Below, one piece after another: positions 15,620 to 23,910 of a stretch of 24,320 nt of DNA (the first letter of the stretch is position 1; every line of letters starts with the position of its first letter). The position numbers were made by a program, and so were the translations under genes. The notes beneath the pieces were generated by a model, which did no database searches, was not told where the DNA came from, and saw only the letters and a program-made list of their open reading frames with translations. Source of the stretch: an uncultured Candidatus Methylacidiphilales bacterium (GTDB lineage Bacteria; Verrucomicrobiota; Verrucomicrobiia; Methylacidiphilales; CALFVM01); NCBI GenBank assembly GCA_937928665.1, contig CALFVM010000105.1, positions 1 through 24,320 on the forward strand, written 5' to 3'.

Positions 15620-17569
15620 TTAGGGCAGGGCGAGGAGGGCACTTTTCTCGGCAGCGGGGAGATCAGAGGCACGGATGGCCTGCTCGGCGGCGGCGCGGTC
15701 GGTGCGGAGCCAGCGTTCGGCGGCTTCTTTGGCCCGGCTGACAAAGAGTTCTTCTGACCAGAGCGACTTAGCCCAGGTGAAGGCGGCAGCGGGATTGTGC
15801 TCGCGGTAATGGTGGTAGAAGGCGAGAACGGCGGCGTCCCGGGCAGGGCCATCTTTTAAGGCGTTGGTCCAGGCAACGGCAGCGTCGAGATCGCGCCGGA
15901 GCCAGTTACGGGTCAGTTCGGCAGTGGCGTCGATCTTTGCTTTGTCCTCAGAGAGGGTGGCGATCCAAGCGGCGGCTTCCGTGGGGGAGCGCTGCGCCCA
16001 GGTGCGTGCGACGGAGCGGACGGCTTCCTCCCGGGCACCGGAGGGGAGCCGTGCGGCCTGCGCGGCAGCACCGCCGGGGTCGTTTCGTGCCCAGCGGGAG
16101 AGGACGGCACCAAGGGCGGAGTTCCGAGCGCGTTCGTCCTTGAGGGTGGTAACCCAGTTGAGAGCCGCCTGGCTGTCGGACTCGGCCCATTGCTGGGCGA
16201 CGTTTTGGGCCATGGCTTGTTGGATTTCAGGGTTGTTGAGAGATTCGACGTAGGCGGCGGCACCGCGAGGGTCATTCCGGGCCCAGCCCCAGGCCAAGTT
16301 GGACCAGGTGTTACGGTCTTCTTCGCTGGTGCCGACGTGGCGGGAGGCCCATTCGGCGGCGGCCTTGGGATCCTGCTGGGCCCAGGCAGAGATGGTGTTG
16401 CGGATGGCGTTGGTGCGGGCTTCGCCAACGGGGAGTCCTTGGGCGAACTCCGCGGCGGCCGGCGGGTCCTGGTGTGCCCAGGTGGAGGCCACGACTTCGG
16501 CGGCGCGCCGTAGGTCGGTGCCGGCAGCGTTCTCCTGAATCCACCGGGCGGCCTCGATGGGGTTCTGCTGGGTGATGGCGAGCAGAGCGGCCTGCAGGGC
16601 CTCGTCGCGCCCATCCCCGGTGCTGAGGCTCCGGGCGTAGGCCAGGGCGGCGGCCGGTTCGGTTTGCGCCCATTCACTCATCATGCCGGAAAGGGCGCGG
16701 CCCTTGGCTGCTTGGTTGTCGAGTGCCTCGATGGCGCGGAGTGCCGCGGCCCGGTCCTGTTTGGCCCAGACGCTGGCTACGGAGGCGAGGGCACCGCCAT
16801 CGTCTCGTCCACCGCCCGACTTGAGGGCTTCGGCGAAGGCCTGGGTGGGGTTGGTCCGGGCCATGTTGGCCAAGGCGGTGGAGACGGCCCAGCGGCTCTC
16901 CCGCCCGGCACCGCCGTCGCGGGCGAGGGCCAGTGCGGCGGCGGGGTCGGACTGGGCGACGGCGTTGGTGATGGCCTGAAGGGCAGCGGTCCGCATCCGG
17001 CGGTCATCGATTTTTTCGAACAAACGGAGGGCTTCATTTTTATCAGTGCGGGCGAGGCCGTCGAAAATGGCACCTGTGAGCATGGAGCGCGGTCCCTCAC
17101 GCATGGAGCGGGCTTTGGCAAGGGCGGAGGCCGGATCCCCGTCGGCAAAGCGCTGGCCGAAGATCATGGCCGTCATCCAGTTGCCGGTTCGGAAATCGGC
17201 GGTGCTCAATTCTTCAAAGACCTTGGCGGCCTGTTCCGGAGTCATGCGGGAGGCCAGTTCGTAGAGGGCGAAGGTTCGGCGGAAGTTACCCCCGCTTTTC
17301 TCGATACGGGCGACTTCGGCCAGCACCCGGGCGGGGTCGTCGAGTTCAGTGCCGGCCAGTCGCACCAGTCCTATGCCCGCGCCGCCTGTGGGAGCATCCG
17401 GGGGAAGCTGGCCGGGAGCCAGGGTTGAGAAGGTTGACCCGCCTGATCGATCATCGCGCCGATCGTCGGGCGGGGTGCCGGCCGGGCCGCGTCCCAGGAA
17501 GAAACCGGCAGCCAGGCCGAGGCAGACCCCGCATGCTCCGGCGATGAGGGGCAGATGATGGGCGTTCAT
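15620..17569 (-). CDS. Membrane-anchored or secreted protein with 32-residue alpha-helical repeats
   Basis: Function unknown. The 649-residue protein starts with a signal peptide or anchor (MNAHHLPLIAGACGVCLGLAAGFFLG). A Gly/Asp/Pro-rich linker follows, and then at least 14 copies of a motif of the form WAxxDPxAAxxWAxxL. Through the C-terminal half the period is a steady 31-33 residues, usually 32 (for example AHQDPPAAAEFA, AQQDPKAAAEWA, ARNDPRGAAAYV). The pattern suggests an alpha-solenoid, perhaps for protein binding, resembling HEAT or Sel1/TPR arrays but not matching either consensus. Proteins of this style are familiar from Verrucomicrobiota. The ATG at 17569 begins the signal sequence; the frame runs further upstream to 17899 but those residues overlap the divergent peptidase gene and show no repeat or signal. 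Confidence 0.85.
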   Translation of the reverse strand: MNAHHLPLIAGACGVCLGLAAGFFLGRGPAGTPPDDRRDDRSGGSTFSTLAPGQLPPDAPTGGAGIGLVRLAGTELDDPARVLAEVARIEKSGGNFRRTFALYELASRMTPEQAAKVFEELSTADFRTGNWMTAMIFGQRFADGDPASALAKARSMREGPRSMLTGAIFDGLARTDKNEALRLFEKIDDRRMRTAALQAITNAVAQSDPAAALALARDGGAGRESRWAVSTALANMARTNPTQAFAEALKSGGGRDDGGALASVASVWAKQDRAAALRAIEALDNQAAKGRALSGMMSEWAQTEPAAALAYARSLSTGDGRDEALQAALLAITQQNPIEAARWIQENAAGTDLRRAAEVVASTWAHQDPPAAAEFAQGLPVGEARTNAIRNTISAWAQQDPKAAAEWASRHVGTSEEDRNTWSNLAWGWARNDPRGAAAYVESLNNPEIQQAMAQNVAQQWAESDSQAALNWVTTLKDERARNSALGAVLSRWARNDPGGAAAQAARLPSGAREEAVRSVARTWAQRSPTEAAAWIATLSEDKAKIDATAELTRNWLRRDLDAAVAWTNALKDGPARDAAVLAFYHHYREHNPAAAFTWAKSLWSEELFVSRAKEAAERWLRTDRAAAEQAIRASDLPAAEKSALLALP

Positions 17570-17684
17570 TGGGGGAAGCGTAGCGCGGTTCCCAGGCTTT
17601 GGGAAGCCCGGCGGGTCGGTTGTTTGGCGAGGGTGGACCGCCTTTTTCCGTGACACTTCCGGCGGGCGCGGGCCAAAGTCCGGG

Positions 17685-18827
17685 ATGGTCCACTCCCGAC
17701 TTCCTGAGGATGCCCGGCTGTTGGCCGAGCTGGTGGCGATCCCGAGCGTCAACCCCGATGGGGTGCCCGGTACGGATCGGACAGGTGAAAAGGAAATCGC
17801 GTCCTTTTTGGCCCGGCGGTTAGGCAAGCTTGGAGCCGACTGCGAACTGGTCCGTGTGGAGAAGGGGCGCCCGAACTTGATCGCGGTCTTTCCGATCAAA
17901 GGACGGCCCCGGGCGCGTGTTCTGTTTGCCCCGCATACGGATACGGTCAGTGTGGGGGGGATGACGGTGCCTCCGTTTGCCGCAGCGGTGCGGGGCGAGA
18001 GGCTCTATGGTCGGGGTGCGACGGATACGAAGGGATCCATCGCCGCAATGATTACGGCGTTTTCGCGGGTGTTGGGCAAGGGCTATCGAGGCGGATCGGT
18101 GGAGGTGACCTTTGCGGGGTTGATGGGGGAGGAGGCGCGGAATCAAGGGGCGGTGCATTATGCAAAGAACTGTCCGAAGTTCAGCCTGGCGGTGATCGGA
18201 GAACCGACCGGGTTGAAGGTGGTTCATGCGCACAAGGGCACCGCCTGGTTCACGGTGCGGGCGGCGGGCAAATCGGCCCATGCCTCCGATCCCTCGAGGG
18301 GCCGAAACGCGATCCGAATCCTGACGGAGTTTGTCCAGTTCGGTTTGCCGCGGATCGAAGCGGCACTGTCGGAGTTCAGCCACCCGGGACTGGGCCATGC
18401 CACGGTGAGTGTGGGCGTGATCCGGGGTGGAACCAAGGTGAACATCGTGCCGAGCGGGGCAGAGGTGGATTTGGATGTTCGGCTGGTGCCGGGCCTGAGC
18501 GCGAAGGCAGCGACTGAGCTGGTGCGCGGCGTGGCGCGGACGATTTCGCCGCATCTTTCGGTGGTGCTGACGCCGGGAGTGCCTGCGTTGGAGGCGGACA
18601 AGAGCGATCCGTGGATCCAGCGAATTCTGCCGGCCAGTCGGGGCTTCACCACGGTGCCGTGGTGTTGCGACGCGACGATTTTTGCCCAGCGTGGCATCCC
18701 GTCGGTGGCGTTTGGCCCGGGTTCCATCGCTCAGGCGCACACGGTGGATGAGTTTATTTCCCTGCACGACCTGGCGGCCGGGACCGACGCGTATGCGAAA
18801 ATGCTCGGGCTTTTGCTGGGGCCTTGA
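17685..18827 (+). CDS. M20-family metallopeptidase (ArgE/DapE/CPG2-like)
   Basis: A 380-residue zinc-dependent deacylase or exopeptidase. The di-metal site is complete: His84 in FAPHTDTV, Asp114 in GRGATDTKG, the Glu149-Glu150 pair in GLMGEE, Glu173 in IGEPTG and His352 in QAHTVDE. The lid or dimerisation domain starts near residue 178 (HAHKGTAWFTVRAAGKSAHAS). It has no signal peptide, so it is probably cytosolic. Substrate cannot be read from the sequence: acetylornithine deacetylase, succinyl-diaminopimelate desuccinylase and aminoacyl peptidases share these motifs, and no arginine or lysine genes are adjacent. It is divergent from the repeat-protein gene with a 115-base gap. Confidence 0.92.
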   Translation: MVHSRLPEDARLLAELVAIPSVNPDGVPGTDRTGEKEIASFLARRLGKLGADCELVRVEKGRPNLIAVFPIKGRPRARVLFAPHTDTVSVGGMTVPPFAAAVRGERLYGRGATDTKGSIAAMITAFSRVLGKGYRGGSVEVTFAGLMGEEARNQGAVHYAKNCPKFSLAVIGEPTGLKVVHAHKGTAWFTVRAAGKSAHASDPSRGRNAIRILTEFVQFGLPRIEAALSEFSHPGLGHATVSVGVIRGGTKVNIVPSGAEVDLDVRLVPGLSAKAATELVRGVARTISPHLSVVLTPGVPALEADKSDPWIQRILPASRGFTTVPWCCDATIFAQRGIPSVAFGPGSIAQAHTVDEFISLHDLAAGTDAYAKMLGLLLGP

Positions 18828-18896
18828 GAGCCTTTTCCCGCCGTTCCGTCCAATTTCTATAGACAGGAAGAGTCCCTGTTCTAATTTGTTAATTGT

Positions 18897-19259
18897 ATGC
18901 AAATTCACATCAGCCCCCGACATCTCCGCCTCACCGGCGCGATTCACGCCTATGTGGCGGAGAAAATCTCCAACCTCGAACATCTCACGGGCGAAATCAT
19001 GGGCGCGCACGTTGTTCTGTGGCACGACGAAACACGAGCACCGGACAAATGTTTTTGCGTCAAGGTTCACCTGGCGGTGCCGGGGCCGGATATTCACGGA
19101 GAAGATTCGGAGCACGATCTTTACGCGGCGATTGACAAGGTGGTTGATAAGTTGGCCAACCAGATCCGGAAACGGAAAACCAAGCGGACCAGCCATAAGC
19201 TCCACGTGCTGCGCCGGTCCCGGGAGAAAGCCAAACGGAACGGCAAAGTTCTGGTCTGA
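18897..19259 (+). CDS. Ribosome hibernation promoting factor (HPF/RaiA family, short form)
   Basis: Binds idle ribosomes at the A/P sites in stationary phase. The 120-residue protein begins MQIHISPRHLRLTGAIHAYVAEKI, the characteristic first strand and helix. It keeps the DLYAAIDKVVDKLANQIRKRK helix of the family. It ends in a basic tail without the second domain of long HPF, so it is the short type. The 69-base upstream gap is AT-rich and contains a small hairpin ACAGG (18863-18867) / CCTGT (18875-18879) about 17 bases before the ATG, which could influence translation. Confidence 0.93.
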   Translation: MQIHISPRHLRLTGAIHAYVAEKISNLEHLTGEIMGAHVVLWHDETRAPDKCFCVKVHLAVPGPDIHGEDSEHDLYAAIDKVVDKLANQIRKRKTKRTSHKLHVLRRSREKAKRNGKVLV

Positions 19260-19334
19260 GCCGCCACGTTAACGGCTGGCCAAGGCCTGGTGCGGGTGCT
19301 AAACCCCTTGGCTGTTGGTGCCCGCATTTTTCCC

Positions 19335-20609
19335 ATGTCAATCCACCGGTTTTCCGCCCTAGGGCTCGCGACCTTCCTCGGGATCACCGGGGCATGGTCC
19401 CAAGGGCTGAACCGTGAACTGGGCCTGCCCTTGTGGCAGGGCACCAGCCTCTGGGCGGAGGATGCTGCTACGGTTGCCAAGCGCCTCAACATCCCCGGGG
19501 GCGTCAATGAAAAGGCGGGGCACTTCAAAAAAGATCTGGGGCCCAAGGACCAGATTTTCGGTGTCCGTGCCTACTCAATCGAGCTTTATGCCGACCGGGG
19601 CAAGGTTGACCGGATCAATGTCGGCCTGATCAACCGGGCGGATTTGTTCAACGAGATCATGCGCGAGGCCCGGTCTTCCGGGAAGGAGCTGTCCGAGGCG
19701 CAGGCGCTGGTGGAACTGGAAAAACGGATGCAGCGCGATGCCCCGGCTGACTTCACTTCTCTGACGGCCAATATCGCTCGCCGACTCGGCCTGCCCACCG
19801 TGAAGGACGAGCCCGAGGTGAAAGTGTGGGACTGGTCGGGCCATCTCCTGACGGCGGAGCGCACCTCGACCGCGGTTACACTGAAAATCACTCCGACGGA
19901 GAAAAGCCGCGCCGCAGGGGTGAGCGACCCGGCCCGCGCCGGGTTGAATGCGGCCGTGCATGGCCGTGACAGTGTGAAGCGACGGCCCAATGGCGATGTC
20001 GTGATTTCGGGCATCCCGCCGATTTCCCAAGGTGCGCGCGGCTTTTGCGTTCCGGCCTCCTGGGAGAAGCTCATCCGGTTCAACGGGCTGGACCTCGATG
20101 TTTATCAACTGGCCGATCGCGGGGGGACCGATGTGCAGGGGACCCTGTTGGCCCCATTTGCCGCCAAGATGGCCACGATGCTTGAGCCCAAGGGCTTTCA
20201 GGTTCAGTTCCCGGCCAAGGGACCGCCCACCCTCGACATGCTGCGGAGCCAGATTGACGCGGGGCGGCCCGTTCTTTGGGGCATGGACTCGCGCCAGTTT
20301 CCGGCCTGGGTGGCTCGCTCGGTCAAGCGGACCACCCGTCTGCCCGCGCCGACGCCCGGGACGCTGCCGCCGGATCCCGCTCCGCACGCGCTCCTCATCA
20401 TCGGCTACAACGCCGGGTTTCAGGAAATTGCTCTTTCCGACTCCACGGAACTGGGGGCACGGTTCCCGGAGATCTGGATTACGCTGGCCGATGCGCAGGC
20501 CGCCGATATGGGTCAGGAACTGGTGGTCCTGACTCCCGCAACCACATCGGGCCCGGGCAGCGGCGCAAGTCCCGTCCGGACGGGCCACCCGACGAAGCGC
20601 TGGTATTAG
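19335..20609 (+). CDS. Secreted papain-like protein, peptidase C39-like domain
   Basis: A 424-residue protein with a signal peptide (SALGLATFLGITGAWSQG, residues 7-24). A long N-terminal region of no recognisable family runs to ~residue 225. A C39-like cysteine-protease domain follows, with Gln232 and Cys238 in ISQGARGFCVPAS, His351 in PHALLIIGYN and Asp369 in ALSDSTE. This order (Gln...Cys...His...Asp) fits the papain-like fold of double-glycine and related peptidases. It has no transporter domain, so it is not a bacteriocin exporter. It could be an active extracytoplasmic peptidase or a pseudo-enzyme. I start at the ATG at 19335, which begins the signal; a GTG at 19290 would add 15 residues before it. 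The C-terminal ~40 residues are Pro/Gly/Thr-rich. Confidence 0.82.
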   Translation: MSIHRFSALGLATFLGITGAWSQGLNRELGLPLWQGTSLWAEDAATVAKRLNIPGGVNEKAGHFKKDLGPKDQIFGVRAYSIELYADRGKVDRINVGLINRADLFNEIMREARSSGKELSEAQALVELEKRMQRDAPADFTSLTANIARRLGLPTVKDEPEVKVWDWSGHLLTAERTSTAVTLKITPTEKSRAAGVSDPARAGLNAAVHGRDSVKRRPNGDVVISGIPPISQGARGFCVPASWEKLIRFNGLDLDVYQLADRGGTDVQGTLLAPFAAKMATMLEPKGFQVQFPAKGPPTLDMLRSQIDAGRPVLWGMDSRQFPAWVARSVKRTTRLPAPTPGTLPPDPAPHALLIIGYNAGFQEIALSDSTELGARFPEIWITLADAQAADMGQELVVLTPATTSGPGSGASPVRTGHPTKRWY

Positions 20610-20650
20610 GGAGAGGTGGAAATAATCCGGTCTGTTGACCCTGCACGGGA

Positions 20651-20705
20651 TTCACAGTCCGCCGCGTCGAGGGAAATGGGGGCTCACGCGGAGGTTCACA
20701 GTCCG
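20651..20705. repeat. Pair of 11-base direct repeats
   Basis: TTCACAGTCCG occurs exactly at 20651-20661 and again at 20695-20705. The second copy overlaps the end of the convergent gene. The 44-base pitch and GC-rich spacer (with a CCGCG/CGCGG inverted pair) have no obvious function; a small duplication is a simple explanation. Confidence 0.55.
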
Positions 20706-21127
20706 GGATGTTCACGGCGCAGAAGGTTGCAGCCGCCTCTTTCCGAGGGTTCGTCGGGGAGCGGGGTAAGTTTGACCGGGCTGCCGCCGGGACCGAGGAC
20801 GAAGGTGGCCCGTCCGGCAAGGCGACCGGCGACGGCCTCGACGCCCCATTGAAGAGTGAGGAGATCGCCGACAAAGGAGGGCGGGCCGTCGGGAAGGGGA
20901 AACTCGAAGTCGAGGCTCCCGGAGGCTTGGGCGAAGGGAATGGGTTGTTCGGCGACGATGCCGAGGTCGGACCCGCCCCGTTTGTTTTCAGCCAGCCAAT
21001 AGAGGCGGAGGAATAGCTTGGACGGATCGGTGAGGTTGGTCCATGTGGCGGTTCCCGCAATCCGGCCGCCGGGCAGGGCAAGGGCAGGTCCCCGGAGGCT
21101 GATGTGGAGGTGGGGCGGCGAGGTCAT
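20696..21127 (-). CDS. Hypothetical protein, apparently arrestin-like beta-sandwich, coupled to the DUF3592 gene
   Basis: Function unknown. The 143-residue product has no signal peptide or membrane segment. Its pattern of short hydrophobic strands (LHISLRGPALALPGG, GTATWTNLTD, KLFLRLYWLAEN, GSLDFEFPLPDGPPSF, LLTLQWGVEAVAG) parallels the C-terminal domain of the preceding protein, especially GALEVTLPAENAVPTLSG then QIAWTLEFRA. I read it as a second arrestin-like sandwich, by inference only. The ATG overlaps the upstream stop codon in ATGA, so translation is coupled. The arrangement could also be one longer ancestral protein split by a frameshift. The long antisense frames here are weaker candidates. 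Confidence 0.68.
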   Translation of the reverse strand: MTSPPHLHISLRGPALALPGGRIAGTATWTNLTDPSKLFLRLYWLAENKRGGSDLGIVAEQPIPFAQASGSLDFEFPLPDGPPSFVGDLLTLQWGVEAVAGRLAGRATFVLGPGGSPVKLTPLPDEPSERGGCNLLRREHPGL

Positions 21128-22572
21128 CGACGGGCTCCAGAGGGGAAGGGTGCGACGGTGAGCGGGTAGTCCAGGGAGATGTCGGGCCAGTTGCGGATGC
21201 GGGCGCGGAACTCAAGGGTCCACGCGATCTGGCAGACGCGTCCGGACAGGGTCGGCACGGCGTTTTCGGCGGGAAGGGTGACTTCGAGGGCACCCGCGGC
21301 GAAGTGGTGGCGGTCGGTGCTTTCAACCAGGTGCTGGCGGTAGAAGGTGGAGCGTTCGGTGCGCGTGGATTGGTTTTTGCCGGAGCCGGAGGTGTAGATC
21401 TGGATTTCCTGGCCGAGCAGGGTCATCCGGAGGCCGGCGATGCGGCCGGTGGAGCCGAGGCAACGCCAGTCGAGTCGGAGGGGCAGACCGAGGGCGGTGG
21501 GGCCGGTCACGCGGAGGTCAAACTTCGGATTAAAGAGGGCGGCACCCGTGTAAATGACACCACCGATCAGGGCGAGGCCGATGAGAACGAAAGGAATCAT
21601 GAAGAGGACGAGGACCCAGTCTGGGTTGTCCTTCTTGAAGCCGTCGAGAATCTGCCAGACGAAAATGCTGGTGATCCCGTTCCAGAAAATGGCGACGATC
21701 AAGGCCGTGATAAACTGCCCTTTGGGGGTCTGGCCGGGCTTGAGGGAAACTGGAACCCCAGTAGCCGCGGCGGGTTCGATCAAGGAGACGGCGTTCGGGC
21801 GTGGCCCGGCAACTTTGTTTCGAAGGAGGATGATGCTGAAACCGACGACGATGAAGATGAGGGGAATGCAAGTGAGGAGGTAGGACCAATCCCATTCATT
21901 GTGGATGACTGCACGTTCAGGCCGGGTGGGGGAGACGTAGCAGGTGAACTCTTTGCTAGGCGGATAGGCCTTCACCGTGCGGTCTTTGTCGGCGTAGCCG
22001 GAAGAGGAGATGCTGATCAGCCCGAAGCGGTCGGACTCATAGGTTTCCCCGCCGACACGGTATCGGTAACGGATGAGGACGCTATAGGTGGTGCTGTCGC
22101 CCGAGTGCGTTTTGACCTCGCTGGAAATGACCGTGGCGGGTGTCGGAACGTAGCGGGGCAACTCAGCCAACTCGAGCCAGATGGGCACAGAGACGAAGGC
22201 AGCAACAGCAATACCGCAGAGGGCAAAAAGGCTGCCGAAGGCGCTGGCGAACCAGGTGACTTTTTCGCCGGGGCAGGCTGCTTCAGTAATACTCCGATTG
22301 GGGGCGACCGGTTCGGGTTGGCCAGTGGTGGGTTTGGCCAGCCAGACCACCACCAGCATCAATCCGGGGATGCCCATGAAGAAGAGGAGAAAAAAAACGA
22401 GAAAGACTACCTCGGCCCAACCGGGGAAGCCATCCTTGAACATCGACCAGGCAAAAAAGATTCCAGCGACGAGAAAGGCACTCAGGAAGAGGGAGAGGAA
22501 AATCTTACCAAAGATGCCGAGGCCTTGGTTTCCTGCTGCCGTTGGGTCGCTCATCAGGGGCACGATAGACAT
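21124..22572 (-). CDS. DUF3592-domain membrane protein with C-terminal beta domain
   Basis: A 482-residue integral membrane protein of unknown function. I see about six hydrophobic segments: residues ~23-45, ~52-78, ~106-131, ~230-249, ~288-310 and ~321-348. Between the third and fourth lies a DUF3592-type module: YVPTPATVISSEV, then VLIRYRYRVGGETYESDRFG and the EFTCYVSPTRPERAVI close. After the last segment comes a soluble beta-rich domain (~350-482) resembling arrestin-like folds. A second ATG at 22554 would remove only six residues. It overlaps the next gene by 4 bases (ATGA). The family match is from motif memory; the membrane topology is visible directly. Confidence 0.85.
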   Translation of the reverse strand: MSIVPLMSDPTAAGNQGLGIFGKIFLSLFLSAFLVAGIFFAWSMFKDGFPGWAEVVFLVFFLLFFMGIPGLMLVVVWLAKPTTGQPEPVAPNRSITEAACPGEKVTWFASAFGSLFALCGIAVAAFVSVPIWLELAELPRYVPTPATVISSEVKTHSGDSTTYSVLIRYRYRVGGETYESDRFGLISISSSGYADKDRTVKAYPPSKEFTCYVSPTRPERAVIHNEWDWSYLLTCIPLIFIVVGFSIILLRNKVAGPRPNAVSLIEPAAATGVPVSLKPGQTPKGQFITALIVAIFWNGITSIFVWQILDGFKKDNPDWVLVLFMIPFVLIGLALIGGVIYTGAALFNPKFDLRVTGPTALGLPLRLDWRCLGSTGRIAGLRMTLLGQEIQIYTSGSGKNQSTRTERSTFYRQHLVESTDRHHFAAGALEVTLPAENAVPTLSGRVCQIAWTLEFRARIRNWPDISLDYPLTVAPFPSGARR

Positions 22573-22651
22573 CTGATAAGCTCCGGTTCAACCTGGAAGC
22601 CGCTGATCCTGGGTGTTTGCCGGTACCGGGTGGTCAACGGAAGGCCAGGAC

Positions 22652-22681
22652 AAAAAAAACCCGGCCGCCGGGGCCGGGTTT
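22652..22681 (-). terminator. Intrinsic terminator after the HNH-repeat gene
   Basis: A perfect 10-bp stem, AAACCCGGCC (22657-22666) with GGCCGGGTTT (22672-22681), closes a 5-base loop. An A8 run on the + strand (22652-22659) is the U-run when read leftward. It lies 28 bases after the stop of the 22710-23483 gene and isolates it from the DUF3592 pair. Confidence 0.9.
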
Positions 22682-22709
22682 GAAGATGGGTTCGGTGTTC
22701 GCGGTCTGG

Positions 22710-23483
22710 TCAAACCAGGGAGGCTTTGTCAGACAGCGCCGCCTCAACTGCTTTTGACCAACAGCCGAAGAACCGGGGCTTGCAGGCAGCGGCGAAAAGG
22801 GCGGGAGCTTCCCGGCGAACTTCACCACTTTGCAGGCGGACGCCGCGCCGTTCGAGGTCCCGGATTCCCTTGATGATCGATTCCCGGGTCCAGCGACGAC
22901 GACGACGGACGGTGCTGTAATCAATGCCAGCGCGCTCGACCGCTTTGCCCCAGTTGCCGAAGCGCCGCCGGGCGGTGGCGATGAGAGGGTTGGCGGTTTC
23001 GTCCATGGTTTTCGAGCTAAGATCGGCACCCATGGCCTTGAGTTTCCGGATTTCTTCGAGGATGGCCTCTTCGTCCCAAGACCGGTAGCGGTAGATGGTT
23101 TCGGGCTCAAGACCGGCGGCACCGAGGGCGTTTTTCCATGAACCGAAGTGATTCGGACGGATAGCCGCGTAGACCATGGCGTTGTATTTCGAGAGCATCA
23201 TGGCGCGGAAGGAAAGGTCAACGCCTTGGCGATGCAATTCCTGGATTTTGGAGACGATGAGTTCCTTGGACCAGTTTTGATAACGGCGAACGGCGTCGTA
23301 GGGAATGCCGGCGGCTTTGACAGCACTTTCCCAGGAACCGAAGTAGCGGATGCCAGCGGCCAGAAGTTCCTGGAAGTTCTTACGGACGAAGTGGGAAAAG
23401 AGGGGCTTCCCATCCGCGTGCCATTGCTTGATGTGTTCGAGCACGATGTCGTGCGACCATTTTTTGTTTTTGCGTTCGCTCAT
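22710..23483 (-). CDS. Protein of four homing-endonuclease-associated (HNH_repeat-type) repeats
   Basis: Probable DNA-binding protein of unknown role. The 257 residues are four tandem units of about 62-65 residues, starting at Trp9, Trp71, Trp136 and Trp198. Each follows the pattern W-x-x-E-x-I-x-x-x-I-x-x-L...G-x-x-L...FGSW-x-x-A-V-x-A-A-G-I and ends in a basic stretch (RRYQN, YRYRS, RRRRR). I recognise this as the repeat found beside HNH nuclease domains in some homing endonucleases. No HNH, GIY-YIG or other nuclease motif is present, so it may be a sequence-specific binder or regulator. The last unit degrades after residue 247. It is a single-gene unit ended by a strong terminator, with a 427-base gap upstream. 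Confidence 0.82.
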   Translation of the reverse strand: MSERKNKKWSHDIVLEHIKQWHADGKPLFSHFVRKNFQELLAAGIRYFGSWESAVKAAGIPYDAVRRYQNWSKELIVSKIQELHRQGVDLSFRAMMLSKYNAMVYAAIRPNHFGSWKNALGAAGLEPETIYRYRSWDEEAILEEIRKLKAMGADLSSKTMDETANPLIATARRRFGNWGKAVERAGIDYSTVRRRRRWTRESIIKGIRDLERRGVRLQSGEVRREAPALFAAACKPRFFGCWSKAVEAALSDKASLV

Positions 23484-23910
23484 AATTCAGTGACGGTTTG
23501 TTTTAGGTGGTTGGACATTAACGATGTTTTATTAGGCAGCTTTAATGCCAAACACCGGAAAGGTGCCATGATCCTGCATGTTCGCAAGGTAATGTTGTGT
23601 CCAAGCCGACGGTTCGCTTGATTGTAACGTTTGGACTCGGCATCTTTTGCACACAAAATCGGGAAAATGAGCAAAAATAGCCAGAAATTGTGGCTTAACT
23701 GATTCATCTGGGGTGATTTGTGCAGGCAGGGATCGGATTTAGGCAACGGGTGGTCCGGGCTGGGATTCACTTAGCACCCCTACGAAAGAAGGTATCCTTA
23801 TCGCCGAATTTTGATTTGCGTTGAGTTCGGAAACGCAGGTGTCGGTTCATCGAGCCGGTCTGGGCAAGTTTCGACGTGCGGGCGACCCGGTTTGGCCGTA
23901 GGATGAACGG
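23484..23910. other. Long intergenic region upstream of the HNH-repeat gene and rbfA
   Basis: A 427-base divergent gap, more AT-rich than its surroundings. A 96-codon open frame exists on the - strand (23480-23770) but has no family resemblance and overlaps the HNH-repeat start. I see a 6-bp inverted pair GTCCAA (23599-23604) / TTGGAC (23631-23636) and a 5-bp hairpin AGCCA/TGGCT (23679-23695). Promoters for both flanking genes must lie here, but no -35/-10 pair stands out. No tRNA or known riboswitch was recognised. Confidence 0.5.

Noticed and set aside
17570..17899. N-terminal extension of the repeat protein to 17899
   Set aside because: It would bury the signal peptide and overlap the divergent M20 peptidase.
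17820..19205. 461-codon - strand frame across the M20 peptidase and HPF genes
   Set aside because: It is antisense to two well-recognised proteins and has Arg/His-rich composition without motifs.
21304..22683. 459-codon + strand frame opposite the DUF3592 gene
   Set aside because: Gly/Glu/Asp-rich shadow; the - strand frame shows clear membrane segments and domain motifs.
23480..23770. 96-codon - strand frame in the long intergenic region
   Set aside because: No recognisable domain; it overlaps the start of the HNH-repeat gene and has no ribosome binding site. A small gene is not excluded.
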